From: Candidatus Fermentibacterales bacterium
GTDB taxonomy: Bacteria; Fermentibacterota; Fermentibacteria; Fermentibacterales; JAFGKQ01
Assembly (NCBI GenBank): GCA_016928495.1
Contig: JAFGKQ010000304.1
Location: forward strand, 1 to 6,368
Length of the DNA: 6,368 bases
Direction: 5' to 3'
Within the stretch, counting starts at the first letter, position 1. Each line of letters starts with the position of its first letter. Shown one piece after another: positions 1-6,299 of the stretch. The notes beneath the pieces are model-generated. The model had not been told where the DNA came from, did no database searches, and worked only from the letters and a program-made list of their open reading frames with translations. A program made the position numbers and the translations under genes.

Positions 1-399
1 CCTCCGGGGCCGCTCTCGGAGATCGCCAGCGGCGGCGAGCTATCCAGGGCGAGCCTTGCTCTCAGGCTCGCGCTCGCAGAGGTCAGCCAGCCCGCCACCA
101 TGGTCTTCGACGAGATAGACAGCGGAGTCGGGGGAGAGACCGCGCACCTGCTGGCGGAAGCCCTGTCCAGGGCCAGCTCGGGAGGAAGGCAGGTAGTTGT
201 CGTGACCCACCTCGCGCAGATCGCCTGCAGAGCATCGAGGCATCTCAGTGTGAGCAAGGGCCTCAGGGACGGCCTGCCCGTGACCGAGGTGCAGGCTCTC
301 GAAGGCTCCGGGAGAGTGGAGGAGCTGGCCCGCGTCCTTGGTGGGGGCCCGGCGGCCATGGAGCACGCGAAGGCCCTTCTGAACGGGAGACCGCGCTGA
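1..399 (+). CDS. recN: DNA repair protein RecN, C-terminal part (5' truncated by window)
   Basis: RecN is a cytoplasmic SMC-like ATPase that acts early in recombinational repair of DNA double-strand breaks. Only its last 132 residues are here; the reading frame is already open at base 1, so the N-terminal Walker A half and the coiled coil lie upstream. The visible part is the C-terminal ATPase lobe in the expected order: ABC signature SGGELSR (visible residues 10-16), Walker B MVFDEID (34-40), the D-loop SGVGG typical of RecN (41-45), and the H-loop THLAQIA (69-75). It ends with ELARVLGG and a short helix, the normal RecN C-terminus. No key residue is missing. The stop TGA (397-399) lies 20 nt before the GTG of the next gene, or overlaps a possible CTG start of that gene at 396. 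Of the 11 arginine codons I counted, 9 are AGG or AGA. Identity is secure; the start is not visible. Confidence 0.97.
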   Translation, partial: PPGPLSEIASGGELSRASLALRLALAEVSQPATMVFDEIDSGVGGETAHLLAEALSRASSGGRQVVVVTHLAQIACRASRHLSVSKGLRDGLPVTEVQALEGSGRVEELARVLGGGPAAMEHAKALLNGRPR

Positions 400-419
400 T
401 CCGCGCTCTCGGGGGTCCG

Positions 420-986
420 GTGCTCTCCGTGCCGAACCTCCTGACCATGGCCAGGATACCGCTGGCCTTCGGTGCCGCCTTCACTCTCGAGAGCTGCCCA
501 CACGCTTCCATGGCGATGGTCCTGGGGGCCTGCCTGACCGACTTCCTCGACGGTCTGGTGGCGAGGAAGACAGGAGCTGTCAGCGATACGGGACGTCTGC
601 TCGACCCCCTTGCCGACAAGATAGCCTTCGTGGTTTTCTCGCTGGCGGTATTGGCGGAAGGCGGTATCCCTCTCTGGGTGCCCCTGGTCCTGGTCTGCCG
701 GGAGGGGCTGGTGGTTGCGGGGGGGCTGGCTCTCGTCGTTCGCGCCGGTGGCTCCCGGGTACCCGAGTCCAACCTGGCCGGGAAAGCCTCCACGCTCATG
801 CTGGCGGTCTATCTGGTGAGGCAGGCCTACTGGCCCGGCGGTGTGGTCCTCGCGGGGCTTGACTGGATCGGCCTCGTGGCCATGTTCTCTCTTCTGCTCA
901 GCACTTTCGTGTATGCCTCGAGGCTAATGGGCCGATCGAGGCAGCGGGGTGACTCCCCGGGAACGGGAGACGGGAATTGTACCTGA
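420..986 (+). CDS. pgsA: CDP-alcohol phosphatidyltransferase, PgsA-like (phosphatidylglycerophosphate synthase or cardiolipin-synthase-type)
   Basis: An inner-membrane enzyme of 188 aa that transfers a phosphatidyl group from CDP-diacylglycerol, most likely to glycerol-3-phosphate, to make phosphatidylglycerophosphate for phosphatidylglycerol synthesis. The family signature D-x2-D-G-x2-A-R-x8-G-x3-D-x3-D is complete: D41, D44, G45, A48, R49, G58, D62 and D66. In this family the aspartates bind metal and catalyse the transfer. The start PNLLTMARIP (5-14) is typical. Hydrophobic stretches near 13-40, 68-80, 83-107, 125-145 and 148-165 fit a multi-pass membrane protein. A basic, polar tail (168-188) ends inside smc, overlapping it by 10 nt. 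The part after the motif (IPLW at 83-86, CREG at 93-96, VPESNLAGK at 114-122) could also fit the CDP-alcohol-type cardiolipin synthases, so the acceptor is not settled. GTG at 420 gives the usual short N-terminus; CTG at 396, in frame with a better ribosome-binding site, would add 8 residues. Confidence 0.92.
   Translation: MLSVPNLLTMARIPLAFGAAFTLESCPHASMAMVLGACLTDFLDGLVARKTGAVSDTGRLLDPLADKIAFVVFSLAVLAEGGIPLWVPLVLVCREGLVVAGGLALVVRAGGSRVPESNLAGKASTLMLAVYLVRQAYWPGGVVLAGLDWIGLVAMFSLLLSTFVYASRLMGRSRQRGDSPGTGDGNCT
966..969 (+). promoter_or_regulatory. Shine-Dalgarno for smc, supporting a TTG start
   Basis: GGAG lies 7 nt before the TTG at 977, inside the last codons of pgsA. No ATG, GTG or TTG in the smc frame occurs just upstream. 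Translation from this TTG gives YLKRLEITGFKSF, the normal SMC N-terminus, so the TTG start is well supported. The 11-mer GAACGGGAGAC that contains this site also occurs at 381-391, ahead of pgsA. Confidence 0.7.
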
Positions 987-3900
987 AGAGGCTCGAAATC
1001 ACCGGCTTCAAGTCCTTTGCCGATCCCTTCGAGATCGAGTTCCGGCCCGGCATAACCGCAGTGGTCGGACCCAATGGCTGCGGCAAGAGCAACATCGCCG
1101 ACTCGGTAAGATGGGTGCTGGGCTGCCAGAGCCCCAGGCAGCTCAGGGCGGAGCGCATGGAGGATGTGATTTTCGGCGGGAGCTCCTCGAGGAAGCCCCT
1201 CGGCCTTGCCGAGGTGATCCTGACCCTGGACAACGTCGACCGCTCGCTTCCGATCGAGTTCGACGAGGTATCCATCGCGAGGCGCCTCTTCCGCGCGGGT
1301 GACAGCGAGTACCTGATCAACGGTACCAGGAGCAGGCTGATGGACGTCACGGATCTCATCGCGGACCGTGGCCTGGGAAGCGACGGCTACTGGATTCTGG
1401 AGGCGAAGATGGTGGAGACCATCCTCTCCAGCAAGCCAGAGGACAGGAGGTTCCTGTTCGACGAGGCCGCCGGCATCACCAAGTACAAGATCCAGAGGCA
1501 CAGGGCGGAGCTGCGCCTCGAGGCGACAGCCGCCGATCTGGAGAGGATCGGAGACATCCTCTCAGAGGTCGAGCGCAACGCGGGGGCTCTTCGCAGGCAG
1601 GTGGCGGTCCTCAGGAAGCACGAGAGGATCACGAGCAGGCTCCGGGACCTCCGGAACCTCCTCGAGTTCCGGGAAGAGGAGGGACTCAGAGGGCGATTCG
1701 GCGAGATCGGCGGGAAGCTCGTCGAGCTGCGCAAGCGCGAGGAGGACCTGTCTGCCGGTGCTGCCGCGTCAGCGGCCAGACTGGCCGATACTGCCACGAA
1801 GCTCGACGCCAGCGAGAGGGCCCTCGGAGAGGCCAGGGACGAGGCTTTCCGGCTCGACTCCGCGATGGCCGATCTGGAGAAGCGGGCGGCTGTGGCCGGG
1901 GAGCGGAAGGCCAACCTGCTCTCCAGGGCTGCCGAGGGCCGAGAAGCCGCCGCCGAGGCGACGGAGTCGCGCGAGCGGGAGCTCGAGGATCTGCAGAAGC
2001 TGCGCGACGCGGCGGCGGAGGAGGAGTCCGACCTCGGTACCGCGCGCTCCAGGCTCGAGGCTGCCAGAGAGAGGGTCTCGCAAGGCCAGGAATCCGTCGA
2101 CTCACTGAGGAGAACGCTGTCCTCCGGGAGGGATGAGCTTGCGGTGGCCCGGTCCGAGCTCAGGGAAGCGGAGCGTAGCCTCGCATCCGAGGGCGGAGAT
2201 GTAGATGCGGAGAAGATCTCTCTCATCTCGGGGGAGATCGAGAGGCTGTCGAGCGAGCGCACGGGTCTCGAGAGCCGGCAGCAGTCGGGGGAGTCGTCCC
2301 TCGAGGCCCTGGGCAAGCAGCGTTCCGAGGCAGAGGACAGCCTCTACTGGATCGAGGAGGAGCGGGACACGGCCAGGGCGACCCTGCAGGGAGCCTCGGA
2401 GCTTCTGCTGGAGCTGGACCTGCAGAGGACCGCCCAGATAACCAGGATCGACGTTCTCAGCGGATCGCCGGAGACCGCCGGGCGAGAAGCTGGCAGGATC
2501 AGCGATCTGATTCTGGCCGAGGACAGCGCCGCGCTCGCAGTCGGGGCCTATCTCGACTCCTTCCAGGATGCCAGGCCCTTCAGTCTGGATGAGGGCGAGT
2601 TGTCGGCGGAGGAGATCAGGGCTGTGCTCGAGGCCTCCGGGGGCATGAGGATCGCGTTCCTGGGCAGGCGGGATCGCCAGGGACGGGATCGGGCCCCGCA
2701 ACTGCCCGACGTCGCCAGATGGCTGCCCGACCTCCTGCTCTGCGAGGAGCCCGGCCTGAGGGACCTACTCGCCCGGGGTTGCCTGGCTCCCGACAGGCCC
2801 ACCGCTCTGAGGTGGTTCCTGGAAGGCCTTGACATGGACATCGTCACTCCCGGCGGGGATGTCTTCCGGCGAACCGGCGTGGCCCGACTGGGGGTCCCCG
2901 AGGGAGGAGCCGGGGCGGTCGACAGGGGTGCGCTGCTGAACGAGGCCGGAGAGGAGCTGCGCTCGATCGACGAGAAGACCGCGGAGGCAACCGATTCCAG
3001 GGAGAAGGCCGCACGGAGGCTCGGCGAGCTCGAGGACAGGGTCGACGAGGCCCGCAACCGGCTGAGCGAGATCGAGCAGAAGAAGGCGGCGGAGCTCAGA
3101 GGCTGCCAGATGACGCGTGAAGCGATGGAGTCGGTCCAAAGGCGGATAGGGGAGCGTGAGGCCGCGAAGCGGGAGATCGAGCGGAGGCTGGAGAGCGTCA
3201 GCGATCCCGGCCTGCTGAGGTCGGAGGTCGAGCGGCTGTCCGCCCTCGAGGCGCAGAGGGCCGAGCATCTCGCGGCACTCGAGAAGGACCTGGACGCCCG
3301 TCTGGAGGACCTTGCGGGGGCGATGAGGGAGCTGGGCGAGACCGAGGCCAGAGCGGCCTCTCTCGCTGCGTCCATCGAATCGGCAGGCGCCGCCGCCACG
3401 CGGCTCGAGGCATCCTGCGCCCGCTCGCTGGAGAGAGCGCAGGCCCTCCTGGAGTCCGCCGCCGGCATGGAAGCGCAGGCGGGGTCTATCGAGAGCGAGA
3501 TGACGAGCCTCCAGGAGGAGATCGGCGGCCTCAGGGCCCTGAGGGAGAAGGCGGAGCAGCGTAGAGAGGCTGCCGGCAGGGAGCGAGCGGAGCTTCTGCA
3601 GCTTCGAGCGGTCTCGGAGGCCGGGCTGCAGAAGGTCCGGGAGGACCTCCTGCAGACGAGGTCTTCCCTGGCCGAGCTCTCTGCCGAGAGCAGATCGCTT
3701 CAGGAGGCCATCCGCAAGGCGAGAGCCGAGTCCGCCAGGAGGTCCCTGCCTCCGGAGGACGACCCCTCATGGGGGATGGACGAGGAGGCTCTCGGTGTCG
3801 AGATGGATGATCTGTCCTCGCAGCTCGACTCCCTGGGCCCCGTCAACATGCTCGCCGCCTCCGAGTTCGAGGAGGTCAGCGAGAGGCTGCGCTATCTGGG

Positions 3901-4450
3901 GAGCCAGAGGAAGGACCTGGTCGAGGCAAGGCGCTCTCTGCTCGAGGCGATAGGGGAGATAAACGAGACTGCCTCGCAGAGGTTCAGCGAGACGTTCGGT
4001 CAGGTCAGGCAGCACTTCCGGCTCCTGTTCCAGAGGCTCTTCGATGGCGGTGAGGCAGACATCCTCCCGGTGGAGGGCGACGACCCGCTCGAGGGTGGAG
4101 TCCAGATCGTGGCCATGCCTCCCGGCAAGAAGCTCGAGAACATCTCCGCCCTCTCCGGGGGCGAGAGGGCTATGACCGCAGTGGCCCTGCTGTTCGCTCT
4201 GTATCTTGTCAAGCCGTCGCCCTTCTGCGTCCTGGACGAGCTTGACGCACCGCTGGACGACTCGAACGTGGACACGTTCGTGGATCTCGTGAGGGGCTTC
4301 TCCGACAGAACGCAGTTCCTCGTCGTCACCCACAACAAGCGGACCATGGGGATGGCGGACACCCTCTACGGGATCACGATGGCCGAGGAAGGCGTCTCCA
4401 CGATGGCCTCCGTCGATATCCGGGACTTCGAGCAGGGACCCGACGGGTAG
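977..4450 (+). CDS. smc: Chromosome partition/condensation ATPase SMC
   Basis: SMC is the core ATPase of the bacterial Smc-ScpAB condensin, which compacts and helps segregate chromosomes. At 1157 aa it has normal length and full architecture. The N-head has Walker A GPNGCGKSN (31-39), VRWVLG (44-49), R57 and DEAAGITKYK (162-171). A coiled-coil arm runs about 165-495, a hinge about 500-650, and a returning arm about 655-950. The C-head has LGPVN (953-957), signature LSGGE (1059-1063), Walker B FCVLDELD (1083-1090, with E1088 the expected catalytic glutamate), D-loop APLDDSN, and H-loop H1119. It begins with TTG inside pgsA, supported by GGAG 7 nt upstream and by the conserved first residues. 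Two departures from the textbook protein: the Q-loop glutamine position reads alanine (YWILEAKMV, A143), and the hinge glycine motif is only partly kept (RTGVARLG, 632-639). The Q-loop form resembles what I remember from Bacteroidota SMCs. ftsY follows, as in many bacteria. scpA and scpB are not in this window. Confidence 0.98.
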   Translation: MYLKRLEITGFKSFADPFEIEFRPGITAVVGPNGCGKSNIADSVRWVLGCQSPRQLRAERMEDVIFGGSSSRKPLGLAEVILTLDNVDRSLPIEFDEVSIARRLFRAGDSEYLINGTRSRLMDVTDLIADRGLGSDGYWILEAKMVETILSSKPEDRRFLFDEAAGITKYKIQRHRAELRLEATAADLERIGDILSEVERNAGALRRQVAVLRKHERITSRLRDLRNLLEFREEEGLRGRFGEIGGKLVELRKREEDLSAGAAASAARLADTATKLDASERALGEARDEAFRLDSAMADLEKRAAVAGERKANLLSRAAEGREAAAEATESRERELEDLQKLRDAAAEEESDLGTARSRLEAARERVSQGQESVDSLRRTLSSGRDELAVARSELREAERSLASEGGDVDAEKISLISGEIERLSSERTGLESRQQSGESSLEALGKQRSEAEDSLYWIEEERDTARATLQGASELLLELDLQRTAQITRIDVLSGSPETAGREAGRISDLILAEDSAALAVGAYLDSFQDARPFSLDEGELSAEEIRAVLEASGGMRIAFLGRRDRQGRDRAPQLPDVARWLPDLLLCEEPGLRDLLARGCLAPDRPTALRWFLEGLDMDIVTPGGDVFRRTGVARLGVPEGGAGAVDRGALLNEAGEELRSIDEKTAEATDSREKAARRLGELEDRVDEARNRLSEIEQKKAAELRGCQMTREAMESVQRRIGEREAAKREIERRLESVSDPGLLRSEVERLSALEAQRAEHLAALEKDLDARLEDLAGAMRELGETEARAASLAASIESAGAAATRLEASCARSLERAQALLESAAGMEAQAGSIESEMTSLQEEIGGLRALREKAEQRREAAGRERAELLQLRAVSEAGLQKVREDLLQTRSSLAELSAESRSLQEAIRKARAESARRSLPPEDDPSWGMDEEALGVEMDDLSSQLDSLGPVNMLAASEFEEVSERLRYLGSQRKDLVEARRSLLEAIGEINETASQRFSETFGQVRQHFRLLFQRLFDGGEADILPVEGDDPLEGGVQIVAMPPGKKLENISALSGGERAMTAVALLFALYLVKPSPFCVLDELDAPLDDSNVDTFVDLVRGFSDRTQFLVVTHNKRTMGMADTLYGITMAEEGVSTMASVDIRDFEQGPDG

Positions 4451-4513
4451 GCCCGTGAACCCACCAGCACGCGAAGCCGGTGGGGCCCCCGCCGGGCCGC
4501 GGTCGGAACCGAC
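4443..4513 (+). other. smc-ftsY junction packed with short inverted repeats
   Basis: The 63 nt between the smc stop and the ftsY GTG hold a run of small stems. These are ACGGG/CCCGT (4443-4447 with 4452-4456, spanning the smc stop codon), CCACC/GGTGG (4461-4465 with 4479-4483), GGCCC/GGGCC (4484-4488 with 4494-4498), and GTCGG/CCGAC (4502-4506 with 4509-4513). The last ends directly at the GTG; its loop would need to open to a 4-bp stem. No T-run follows any stem, so this does not look like an intrinsic terminator. No good purine-rich Shine-Dalgarno precedes ftsY. Short GC stems are common by chance in DNA this GC-rich, so function is only a guess. Confidence 0.3.
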
Positions 4514-5434
4514 GTGAGCGGCGTTTGGGAAGCTCTCGGGCGAAGCCGCTCCCTGCTGTCCCGGAGACTGTCCCGCCTTCTGGGCAGCGGGCCGGACGAG
4601 GAGTCGCTGAGCCGTGCCGAGGAGGCGCTGCTGGCTTCGGACATGGGCTGGGAGTTCGCGTCCGAGGTCGTGAAGGAGGCGGAGCTGCGCGGGGCCTTCG
4701 GCGAGGGTGATCTGCTGCGCGGGCTCAAGTCAGTCATGATGAACAGGCTCTCCTTCCTCCTCGAACCGCCCCCCTTCCAGCCGCCATCGCCGGAATCGCC
4801 CTTCGTAGTGGTCTTCACGGGGGTCAACGGGTGCGGCAAGACCACCACGATAGCGAAGCTGGCCTGCAGGGAGCGTGATCTCGGCAGGAGCGTCCTCCTG
4901 GCCTGTGCGGACACCTACAGGGCCGCTGCCGGCGAGCAGCTCGAGGAGTGGGCCCGACGGACAGGCGTCGCCTCTCTGACCCAACTGCCCGGCTCCGATC
5001 CTGCGGCCGTAGCGTTCGATGCGATAGAGAGGGCACGCAGCCGGGGCATAGACACCGTGCTCATAGACACCGCGGGCAGGCTCCCGACCAGATCGGACCT
5101 CATGGCTCAGCTCTCCAAGATCCACCGAGTCTGCGGGAAGGCGCTGTCCGGTGCGCCCTTCGAGACTCTGCTGGTGCTGGACGGCACGGTCGGGCAGAAC
5201 GCCGCGGCACAGGTCGCGGCCTTCGGGGAGGCCCTGCCGCTCTCCGGGCTGGTGGTCACGAAGCTCGACGGAACGGCGAGGGGCGGAGCGGTAGTGGTGG
5301 TGGCTCAGAGGTTCCGGATCCCGATCAGGTTCATCGGCACCGGGGAGCGCCCGGAGGATCTGGCCGAGTTCGATCTCTCCGAGTTCCTCGACGCCCTTCT
5401 GGGTCTCCGGGCAGGTGGAAGGGGGCGGTCCTGA
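4514..5434 (+). CDS. ftsY: Signal recognition particle receptor FtsY
   Basis: FtsY is the membrane-associated SRP receptor GTPase. It docks Ffh-ribosome complexes at the inner membrane for co-translational insertion of membrane proteins. The 306-aa protein has an Arg/Leu-rich N-terminal helix (about 5-23) suited to membrane contact, then a short N domain (about 28-85). The GTPase G domain follows: G1 GVNGCGKTTT (103-112, K109), DTYRAAAGEQL (133-143), G3 DTAGR (185-189), LDGTVGQNA, G4 TKLDGTARGG (249-258) and the closing FIGTGE ending at E278. There is no methionine-rich M domain, which separates it from Ffh. The long acidic A domain of E. coli FtsY is absent, as in many bacteria. GTG at 4514 is the first usable start after the in-frame smc stop; no ATG, GTG or TTG precedes it in the gap. 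A clear Shine-Dalgarno is missing. Its stop overlaps the next gene as CTGA. Confidence 0.97.
   Translation: MSGVWEALGRSRSLLSRRLSRLLGSGPDEESLSRAEEALLASDMGWEFASEVVKEAELRGAFGEGDLLRGLKSVMMNRLSFLLEPPPFQPPSPESPFVVVFTGVNGCGKTTTIAKLACRERDLGRSVLLACADTYRAAAGEQLEEWARRTGVASLTQLPGSDPAAVAFDAIERARSRGIDTVLIDTAGRLPTRSDLMAQLSKIHRVCGKALSGAPFETLLVLDGTVGQNAAAQVAAFGEALPLSGLVVTKLDGTARGGAVVVVAQRFRIPIRFIGTGERPEDLAEFDLSEFLDALLGLRAGGRGRS
5417..5425 (+). promoter_or_regulatory. Shine-Dalgarno pointing to a CTG start for the ABC ATPase
   Basis: A purine run GGAAGGGGG sits 5 nt before CTG at 5431, which overlaps the ftsY stop as CTGA. AGGTGG at 5413-5418 adds further pairing potential. No ATG, GTG or TTG occurs in this frame for at least 150 nt upstream. 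The nearest later one is GTG at 5458, which would cut off the first beta strand of the ATPase. This makes CTG the best-supported start, although it is rare. Confidence 0.55.
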
Positions 5435-6183
5435 GCGCTGTCCTCGCCCTGGAGGGCGTGAGCAAGACCTACGGGGACACCGTGGCGCTGGCCGGCATCT
5501 CACTGGAGGTCGCCTCCGGTGAGGTCTTCGGCTTGCTGGGGCCCAACGGGGCCGGCAAGACCACTGCCCTCAAGATCGTTGCGGGCCTCGTGCTCCCCGA
5601 TGGCGGAAGAGTGCTGGTGAACGGCATCGACGCCCTTGCCGACCCCGATGCCGCCAAGGCGGGCATCGCCTACGTTCCCGACGAGCCGACCCTCTATCCT
5701 CGCCTCACCGGCAGGGAGTTCCTGCGCTTCGTGGGCAGGCTCCGCCGAATGGAGCGCCCCACTGTGGAGAAGAGGATAGCGTTCCACGAGTCCCTCTTCG
5801 ACATGCAGGCATGGCTCGACAAGCGTGCGGAGGCATATTCCCACGGCATGACCCAGCGCGTGGTGCTCTCCGCGGCCTTTCTCGCGAGACCACCTCTCTA
5901 CGTGGTGGACGAACCTCTCGTGGGTCTGGACCCGCCGGCGGTCGAGACCTTCCACGGCATGGCCCGGGCCGCCGCCGATGCCGGCGCGGCGATGGTGCTC
6001 TCCACCCACACGCTGGCCGTGGCCGAGCGCCATTGCGACAGGCTCGGCATCCTGCATCGAGGAGAGCTCGTCAGCGTGCTCGGGGTGAGAGAGCTCGCCC
6101 CCGGACAGCTCCACGACATCTTCTTCCGTATCACCGGGACCGGCCCCGCCCACGCGCGGGACTACTTCTCCGCGGGCGACTGA
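5431..6183 (+). CDS. ABC transporter ATP-binding protein, EcsA/ABC-2 type
   Basis: A cytoplasmic nucleotide-binding subunit that would power an ABC-2-type membrane permease; the substrate is unknown. Numbered from CTG at 5431 it has 250 aa. It opens with LALEGVSKTYG, then has Walker A GPNGAGKTT (37-45, K43), YVPDEPTLYPRLTGREFL (about 81-98), the signature YSHGM (136-140) in place of LSGGQ, Walker B and D-loop VVDEPLVGLDP (158-168, catalytic E161), and H-loop STHT with H193. The Q-loop position is aspartate (D84). A YSHGM signature with a PDEP Q-loop is, from memory, usual in the EcsA-like subfamily, so this is not a sign of decay. The CTG start overlaps the ftsY stop by 4 nt, implying coupled translation; GTG at 5458 is the alternative but would lose the first strand. 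No permease gene is seen downstream in the window. The family call is secure; the start and role are less so. Confidence 0.95.
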   Translation: MSAVLALEGVSKTYGDTVALAGISLEVASGEVFGLLGPNGAGKTTALKIVAGLVLPDGGRVLVNGIDALADPDAAKAGIAYVPDEPTLYPRLTGREFLRFVGRLRRMERPTVEKRIAFHESLFDMQAWLDKRAEAYSHGMTQRVVLSAAFLARPPLYVVDEPLVGLDPPAVETFHGMARAAADAGAAMVLSTHTLAVAERHCDRLGILHRGELVSVLGVRELAPGQLHDIFFRITGTGPAHARDYFSAGD

Positions 6184-6270
6184 CCCGGATCGAGAGGATG
6201 CGCCCTGCCTGCCATGTCCGGCTTGCCGCGCGGCTGCTCCGGCGCTGAGCCTGCCCGTTGGGCTTCGAGG

Positions 6271-6299
6271 TTGTAGGCCAGAACCGCAGTGCTTATCAT
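6271..6299 (+). promoter_or_regulatory. Possible sigma70-type promoter upstream of the gene at 6339
   Basis: TTGTAG (6271-6276) and TATCAT (6294-6299) are separated by exactly 17 nt. The -10 matches TATAAT at 5 of 6 positions; the -35 matches TTGACA at 3 of 6. The segment is visibly more AT-rich than its surroundings and lies in the only sizeable gap of the window (6184-6338). It would place a transcript start near 6306, about 33 nt before the ATG. This is a motif reading only. The rest of the gap holds a 16-codon ORF at 6198-6248 and weak stems such as GCCC/GGGC (6253-6263), with no clear terminator. Confidence 0.35.

Noticed and set aside
1387-2316. 309-codon open frame on the minus strand inside smc
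   Set aside because: It is Ser/Arg/Ala-rich low-complexity sequence, as expected from reading GC-rich coiled-coil codons (Glu, Arg, Ala, Leu) backwards. It has no domain and lies wholly within a gene with clear SMC motifs.
2548-3468. 306-codon open frame on the minus strand inside smc
   Set aside because: Same kind of Ser/Arg/Ala-rich antisense shadow over the hinge and second arm of SMC; no recognisable motif.
1640-3750. Repeated GAG/CTC/AGG-rich stretches within smc that look like DNA repeats
   Set aside because: They reflect heptad coiled-coil codon bias, not repeat units of fixed length.
4948-5430. Long N-terminal extension of the ABC ATPase frame from an ATG inside ftsY
   Set aside because: The translated extension is a Gly/Arg/Ser-rich out-of-frame reading of the FtsY GTPase domain. 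ABC homology starts only at about 5431.
6198-6248. 16-codon ORF just after the ABC gene (start MRPACHVRLAARLLRR), perhaps the remnant of a permease
   Set aside because: It is too short to judge, its GAGAGG touches the ATG with no spacing, and no continuing permease-like sequence is found in other frames.
6253-6263. GCCC-GTT-GGGC stem as a terminator after the ABC gene
   Set aside because: Only 4 base pairs and no following T-run; not enough for an intrinsic terminator.
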